Origin: Apophysomyces variabilis
Lineage: Eukaryota > Mucoromycota > Mucoromycetes > Mucorales > Mucoraceae
DNA length: 64,000 nt
Direction: 5' to 3'
NCBI GenBank assembly: GCA_002749535.1
Contig: MZZL01000060.1
Span: 198,228 to 262,227 of the forward strand
The translations under genes were made by a program, and so were the position numbers. Positions 58,941 to 64,000 of the stretch are shown here, one piece after another. A model generated the notes under the pieces. That model saw only the letters and a list, made by a program, of their open reading frames with translations, ran no database searches and was not told where the DNA came from. Each line of letters opens with the position of its first letter. Position 1 is the stretch's first letter.

Positions 58941-60866
58941 ATGGATAGTGGTTTGCAGGTAGCTTCACTTGCTCAATTCAAATTACCGACGATTGAGAAT
59001 GAGCCAATGGTAACGTGTCTCTAGCAAAAGTTGGATACAGCATCCAGCCAATAAACCGAATATCTATAGAAATCTTATGCTCCAGGCTCCCCGGAAAGGC
59101 AGAAATTGAGGGAGGCCATCGACCAGATGCGCAGTCAAGGTCCTGTTGAGGTTCCTCTCGTTGTCAATGGAGAGAAGGTGTGAAGAAAACGAGTTCTGGT
59201 CATGTTAGTGCTCACCATGGGCTTGCAAACGCATAGATTTTTTCTGGTCCCACAGCTGAGCAAGTCCAACCTGCCGAACATAAAAAGGTGCTGTGTAACT
59301 ATCATCAAGCAGATGCAGCCATCATTCGAAAGGTAAACAAGGAAAAAGAAATTTGGCAAAGACCCCAAGGGTTTGGCTACATGGGCAGAAAAAGAAAAGA
59401 CGACAATACCCTTGTTAAACAAATACTAGGCGATCGATGGTGCTATAGCAGCTAGGGCGAAATGGGAGCAGTTGCCATTTCACGATCGTGTTTCTGTGTT
59501 CCTCAAGGCAGCTGATTTGCTTTCTACAAAATACAGGTAAAACGAAAACAGATGGTTGGAGACACTAATGACTGAAATTAGATACAAAGTCATGGCAGCC
59601 ACGATGCTTGGTCAGGGCAAGAATATCTGGCAAGCTGAAATCGATGCGGCTGTAGAGCTTTGTGATTTCTGGCGATTTAATTGCAAATATGCAGAAGAGA
59701 TCTATCAACATCAACCACCCAAGAATGCGTTTGGTAGTTGGAACCGGATGGAATACCGTGGTCTGGAAGGTTTTGTCTTAGCCGTATCTCCATTTAATTT
59801 TACGGCCATCGGGGGAAATCTTCCGAGTGCACCTGCCTTGATGGGAAATGTCGTGCTTTGGAAACCATCCCCATTTGCGGTCTATTCTAATTATCTGGTG
59901 TACGAAATCCTTGTGGAGGCCGGCTTGCCCCCAGGCGTGATCCAGTTTGTACCAGGACCGGCGGAGGAAATTTGCGAAACAGCGATCAAGAGCCCTGATT
60001 TTGTGTCCATTCATTATACTGGTTCGACGGCTGTTTTCCGGAAGCTATGGAAAGACATTGGCAACCATATTGATCAGTACAAGGGCTATCCTCGATTGGT
60101 GGGTGAGACAGGAGGGAAGAATTTCCATATTTTGCACACCAGTCTAGACAAAGAAGGCGTTCATCAAGCTGTCCTTCAGACCATACGTGGCGCTTTTGAG
60201 TTCCAGGGGCAGAAATGCTCAGCCTGTAGTCGGGTGTATGTCCCCGAGAGCCTGTATCAAGAATTCAGAAAAGGCCTCCTTGATGCTCACGCCGAGATTT
60301 CGCAAGGACCGCCTCATGAATTCCAGCATTTTCTGGGGCCTGTCATAGGTCGTCATGCCTATGATAAAGTGAAAGGCTATATTGATCATGCGAAGACGGA
60401 TGATGACTGTGAGATCATTGCTGGAGGTCACTGTGACGACTCGGTTGGTTTCTATATTCAACCTACCATCATTGTGACAAAGAACAAGATGTCTCGTACG
60501 ATGGTAGAGGAGATATTTGGGCCTGTTTTGACGATCTATGTCTACGATGATCCATTATTTGAGGAAACGTGCAAAACCATTGGCGAGACAACATCTTATG
60601 GCCTGACAGGATCTGTCTTTGCCCAGGATAGGTATGCCATTCTGCAGGCTACCAATTTGTTGCGCCATATGGCGGGCAATTTCTACATCAATGACAAATG
60701 TACTGGCGCTGTGGTTGGTCAACAGCCGTTTGGTGGAGGCCGTGTTTCGGGAACCAACGACAAGGCAGGCAGTTGGTCGTTGCTTGTAAGATTTGTTTCG
60801 ATGCGAACCATTAAGGAGAACTACGTCCCTATAGAGACGTTTATCTATCCGTCGAATGCACCCTAG
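58941..60866 (+). CDS. Delta-1-pyrroline-5-carboxylate dehydrogenase (ALDH4 family)
   Basis: Five exons, 58941-59009, 59070-59177, 59237-59332, 59430-59536 and 59582-60866, give 554 aa. The enzyme oxidises glutamate semialdehyde to glutamate in mitochondrial proline breakdown (yeast PUT2). The family block FKLPTIENEPM-KSYAPGSPERQ is restored by the second acceptor. RAKWEQLP, AEIDAAVELCDFWRFN, VSIHYTGSTAVF and GETGGKNFH (catalytic Glu) follow. FQGQKCSACSR holds the catalytic Cys, and FGGGRVSGTNDKAG is the typical end of the fold. The start at 58941 is the first ATG, but the N terminus is not an obvious targeting peptide, and an AG just before GTAGCT at about 58958 could be a true acceptor for an upstream exon. 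Confidence 0.92.
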
Positions 60867-61722
60867 AAAAAGAAGAAAAACAACTTATCCCATTCATGGA
60901 CAAAGGCGGCGGACTTAATGGATGTCGTACACCCAATTTTATTGTGTGCTTTTTTAAAACAAACTCCCCTACTCTTTTTATAGGAGAAGGTTTTTTTTCT
61001 TTATAAATCATGGACTAAAAGAAAAGAATGGGCACTTTATTTAACTCGTGTTATTTGCCATATTATTAGTGTGGAGGAAGAGGAAGGGAGAGGTTATTCC
61101 CGTTGACTTCATCCGACGTGACTGATCATGGATAGACGCATAGCAGTTAAAGAAACCTTTTCTTTTTCAAAGATAGGTTCTGCTGCTATTTATATAATCG
61201 CCGATAAAATTAACCATTGATGAAAGACAAAAGAATGGTATTCGAAGCACAGACAAACAAGCGATCAATAAACATCCACCCGTGTCCGTTGCGCTTTTTG
61301 GCTTAGACAGATATTAGATCAGTTTAGACACTCTTTACAAATACATTTGGTCTTGCGTTTGTGTATATAGTGACTATGTTCTCTGTCTGGTTTGAGGACA
61401 CGAGTGAGGTACAAGAAAATCTAATTAGTTGATTATTTCGATCGGGCTTCGTTCGCATGGAAAATCATAAGACTAACCCCGAAAAGGTTGTTGAGCTGCA
61501 GGTACTTTCAGAATCTAAACACAAAAGCTCACACAGGAACAGAAACGCTTTGTTGCGTATTTTTTTTTTTCTGTTCTCCTTCTCTCGCTCTTTGCCTTTT
61601 CTCCTTTTTCTCTTTCATACACCGATACCTTTCGTTTATTAGACCTATCTTTTGCTTCTTCTACATTGTCATGCACCCATTATAAAACAAACACAACTAA
61701 TACGTCTTCTTGATCCGACATC
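60867..61722. other. Gene-free spacer
   Basis: About 850 bp: 3' end of the dehydrogenase gene and upstream region of the Sel1 gene, with long T-tracts. No gene recognised. Confidence 0.5.
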
Positions 61723-63738
61723 ATGTTTAAAAAGCTAAACTTCATTCACCATGACCATCCTAAACCAGAACCCGCTCCAAACTCGTTTACTTATGTAACG
61801 CCGAATTCAAGGTACACCACGCTTTGTTAGCCACCCAACCCCCTTTTACACAACAGCATGCTTATTTGTTTAATGTAGAATCATTCCGCCGACACCATCT
61901 CAAGACGAATTCCACGTAAGTAATAGTAGTACTTATTAGCATTGTCAAACATCAATTGATAATTGGCTCTATCAGTCTTTTGGTAGAAATGATCGTCAAC
62001 AAACCGAGGTAGGTATTAATATCCATGGAGACTGAATTGGATCTGATCCCAACGTGATTTTTTTTAGACTTTACCTCGTCATGACGCCCATTATTATGAC
62101 ACTTTCTATGGACGCGAATCTTTGGTGGATCCCATTACGGTTGAAAGACCTACAGGAGTTTCCCGTGAGACCTATATTGGTAACGTATTGTCACGTTGAG
62201 AAGCTTTTGTAGCTTAAAGAATTTTTTTTTTTTGCGTTCAGAACCTAATGTGTCCACTATGGTTCATACAACCGTAACACCACAAAGTATCTATGGTGCC
62301 GAGTATCTCATACCAGATCACGCCACATCCCCTTCCAACGAGCTTGCCGATCCACAGATACGTACAATGTCCCCTCCTACACCGGTGAAATCACGACTTC
62401 AACATTTTCAATGGCCTGTACAGGTACAGCATGCATCTGTAGTAGAATTCAAACCTGCTGTGGCTACCATGATGGGGAGCATAGAAAGTCTCGCGTCGCC
62501 ATCTTCCTCCACGAGAAAAGGGCCACCTTCACCCATTAATCCATCTGTGGCTACCTTTGGAAACACAAACACCATCGCATCGCAAGCGTCGTACACAAGA
62601 AGAGATCCACCAGTATCACCCATGTATCCCACTTCTGCTGGTGCTGCAATGGGAAGTACAGAGTCATTTATGTTGCAAAGCCCTCCGAACAAAAAGAATC
62701 CAGCCCAGCCAACTAAATCCACTTCCAGCCGTCAGCATCCTCAGCCGCTTCCGCCTCTGGTGATTCCCCCGACACCTGTGCGATCTGTCTCCACGCCTAA
62801 TCGACATGTGGTAACGCCTAATCAGCGATCTTCTTCTATACAACAGGATTCGCCTTTCTTAACACCAAGTTCGATGACGCCTGCCTCCTCTCGTAGTGGA
62901 GCTGCTTCTCCTTCACCGCTCACTGTTTCGCCACGGACACCTTCGCCAAATACCCTGATGCCTTCCACTTCCTCGCCGTTATCACCTGTCAAACAAGACA
63001 AGGCCCAAGCGAACAAGAAACAGTCTTTTGTTCCGGATTCAGAAGCCGAGGCGCTTGTCCACAAAGGTATTAAGTTCCATGAGACCGGCCAGCTTGAGAA
63101 AGCGACGGATCTCTTCAGACAGGCTGCCATCAAAGATTTTCCTATGGGTATGTTTCTTTACGGTGTGTCTTTGCGACATGGATGGGTAAGTACACAATCA
63201 CATACAAAAAGACCGCGAAGACCTGGAGGATCATATATAAACTTAGTCAATCTTTTTTTTTTTGATTTAGGGTTGTAAAAGGAACGAACACCTCGCTTTT
63301 CAGTACCTCCAAAAGGCTGCTGAACATGCCGTCATGGATTTGAACAATTTCTCTAGTGCTGTGAATACATCAGCCTCCAAGGGGGAGCTTATCATGGCTA
63401 TCTACGAGCTAGGCGTCTCTTTCCGGCATGGATGGGGTGTAAGTATAGCCTCTACTTCACGGTAGACGATCGGACGATCCATCTCACTTTGCCTTTTCTT
63501 TTTTTAAAAATTCTAGTGTAAGAAAAACAAGGAAACAGCGGTTTATTTTTTCAAGATTGCCGCTGATTTGGGCGATGCCGATGCCCAGAACGATCTTGGC
63601 CATTGTTATTACCATGGCCATGGAGTTAAAAAAGATTTATACATGGCCGCTAAGTACTACCGCATGGCGGAGAAGCAAGGCCACTCTATTATGGGAAATA
63701 GTTGGATACACAAGAGTAAATACGATAAACCAAAGTAA
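61723..63738 (+). CDS. Sel1-repeat protein (Dsf2/Nif1-like) with disordered N terminus
   Basis: Seven exons, 61723-61811, 61879-61915, 61976-62008, 62068-62179, 62242-63185, 63271-63438 and 63517-63738, give 534 aa. The first 350 residues are Pro/Ser/Thr-rich and disordered, with SP/TP sites such as PPTPV and SPRTPSPN. Sel1 repeats follow: ALVHKGIKFHETGQLEKATD, FLYGVSLRHGWG, AIYELGVSFRHGWG, and DAQNDLGHCYYHGHGVKKDL..AAKYYRMA. The end, IMGNSWIHKSKYDKPK, recalls the C terminus of the fungal Dsf2/Nif1 family as I remember it. Sel1 repeats usually bind partner proteins; this may be a kinase or chitin-synthase regulator scaffold, but the target is unknown. Confidence 0.8.
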
Positions 63739-64000
63739 TGCTAAAAGAGTAATTTTGCTTCATATTACTATACCATTTCCAAAGTTCGGAACAGCACTTG
63801 TATACTATATAAGGGAAGTTACATAGTTCATGATCTCAGTTGGAGCGTGATGTCGCGTGCTAATATTCTACAAATGATATGGTTTGAGGTGCCACATCTC
63901 TGTATTACTATCATATACATTCATTGTCAATCCTGATAATCGACCAAATTACAAACAGATGAAAAATTTTCCTTGATTATCACACAAGCAGTTATGCAGT
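63739..64000. other. Right window edge, gene-free
   Basis: 3' flank of the Sel1 gene; AT-rich and without a recognisable gene. Confidence 0.5.

Noticed and set aside
62408..63133. Antisense frames opposite the Pro/Ser-rich region of the Sel1 gene
   Set aside because: Low-complexity shadows of the coding exon.
1..64000. CRISPR arrays, bacterial operons, rRNA or tRNA genes
   Set aside because: None seen. The intron-rich genes show eukaryotic nuclear DNA, and no regular spaced repeats occur.

Overview
This window looks like nuclear DNA of a filamentous fungus, most likely an early-diverging Mucoromycota (Mucorales-like) species. The reasons are: dense genes with many short introns (about 48-100 nt, GT..AG, one GC..AG), moderate AT content, nuclear genes for mitochondrial proteins including a complex I subunit, and degenerate copies of multi-copy gene and Tc1/mariner-type families that I associate with Mucorales. 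The phylum is an inference from gene style. I did no database search, and all family names rest on motifs read by eye.

Layout. 0-7 kb: three tandem, same-strand allantoate/nicotinate-type MFS transporters sharing all four intron positions. 7-9 kb: coding debris. 9.2-10.9 kb: an F-box protein. 11.9-14.4 kb: an accessory patch with a frameshifted Mucorales-type gene and a 257-bp tandem duplication. 15-28.9 kb: a dense housekeeping block with an alpha/beta hydrolase, a FAM32A homologue, a large coiled-coil protein, ketopantoate reductase, a UQCC2/Cbp6-type complex III assembly factor, mitochondrial fumarase, the Paf1-complex subunit RTF1 and the complex I subunit NDUFA12. 30.1-33.2 kb: an SPX-domain phosphate (DASS) transporter whose upstream region carries a duplicated, partly inverted block with CACGTG boxes. 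33.2-36.2 kb: a 3-kb gene-free stretch. 36.2-44 kb: mitochondrial ribosomal protein bS16m, a proline-rich unknown, a UapA-type purine permease and a Kelch membrane protein. 44.8-49.7 kb: a methyltransferase with an MGSC lipidation-type N terminus and an AFG2/SPATA5L1-like AAA+ ATPase. 50.7-53.5 kb: a second accessory patch with a Mucorales-family pseudogene abutting a truncated Tc1/mariner transposase. 53.5-56.6 kb: a second large gene-free stretch. 56.7-63.7 kb: a paralogous methyltransferase, delta-1-pyrroline-5-carboxylate dehydrogenase and a Sel1-repeat protein.

How the genes work together. Most neighbours are functionally independent, as expected in a eukaryote. Five proteins act in mitochondria (UQCC2-like, fumarase, NDUFA12, bS16m, P5CDH). 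Three loci move nitrogen compounds or phosphate (MFS trio, purine permease, SPX/DASS transporter). Exon boundaries were built by hand from GT/AG signals, reading-frame phase and remembered family alignments. Where the phase sums to an integral coding length I say so.

No tRNA, rRNA, CRISPR array or intact transposon was seen. The strongest candidates for something unusual are the inverted/direct repeat block with CACGTG boxes in front of the phosphate transporter, the GC-AG intron in a splicing-factor gene, and the two patches of decayed lineage-specific genes.
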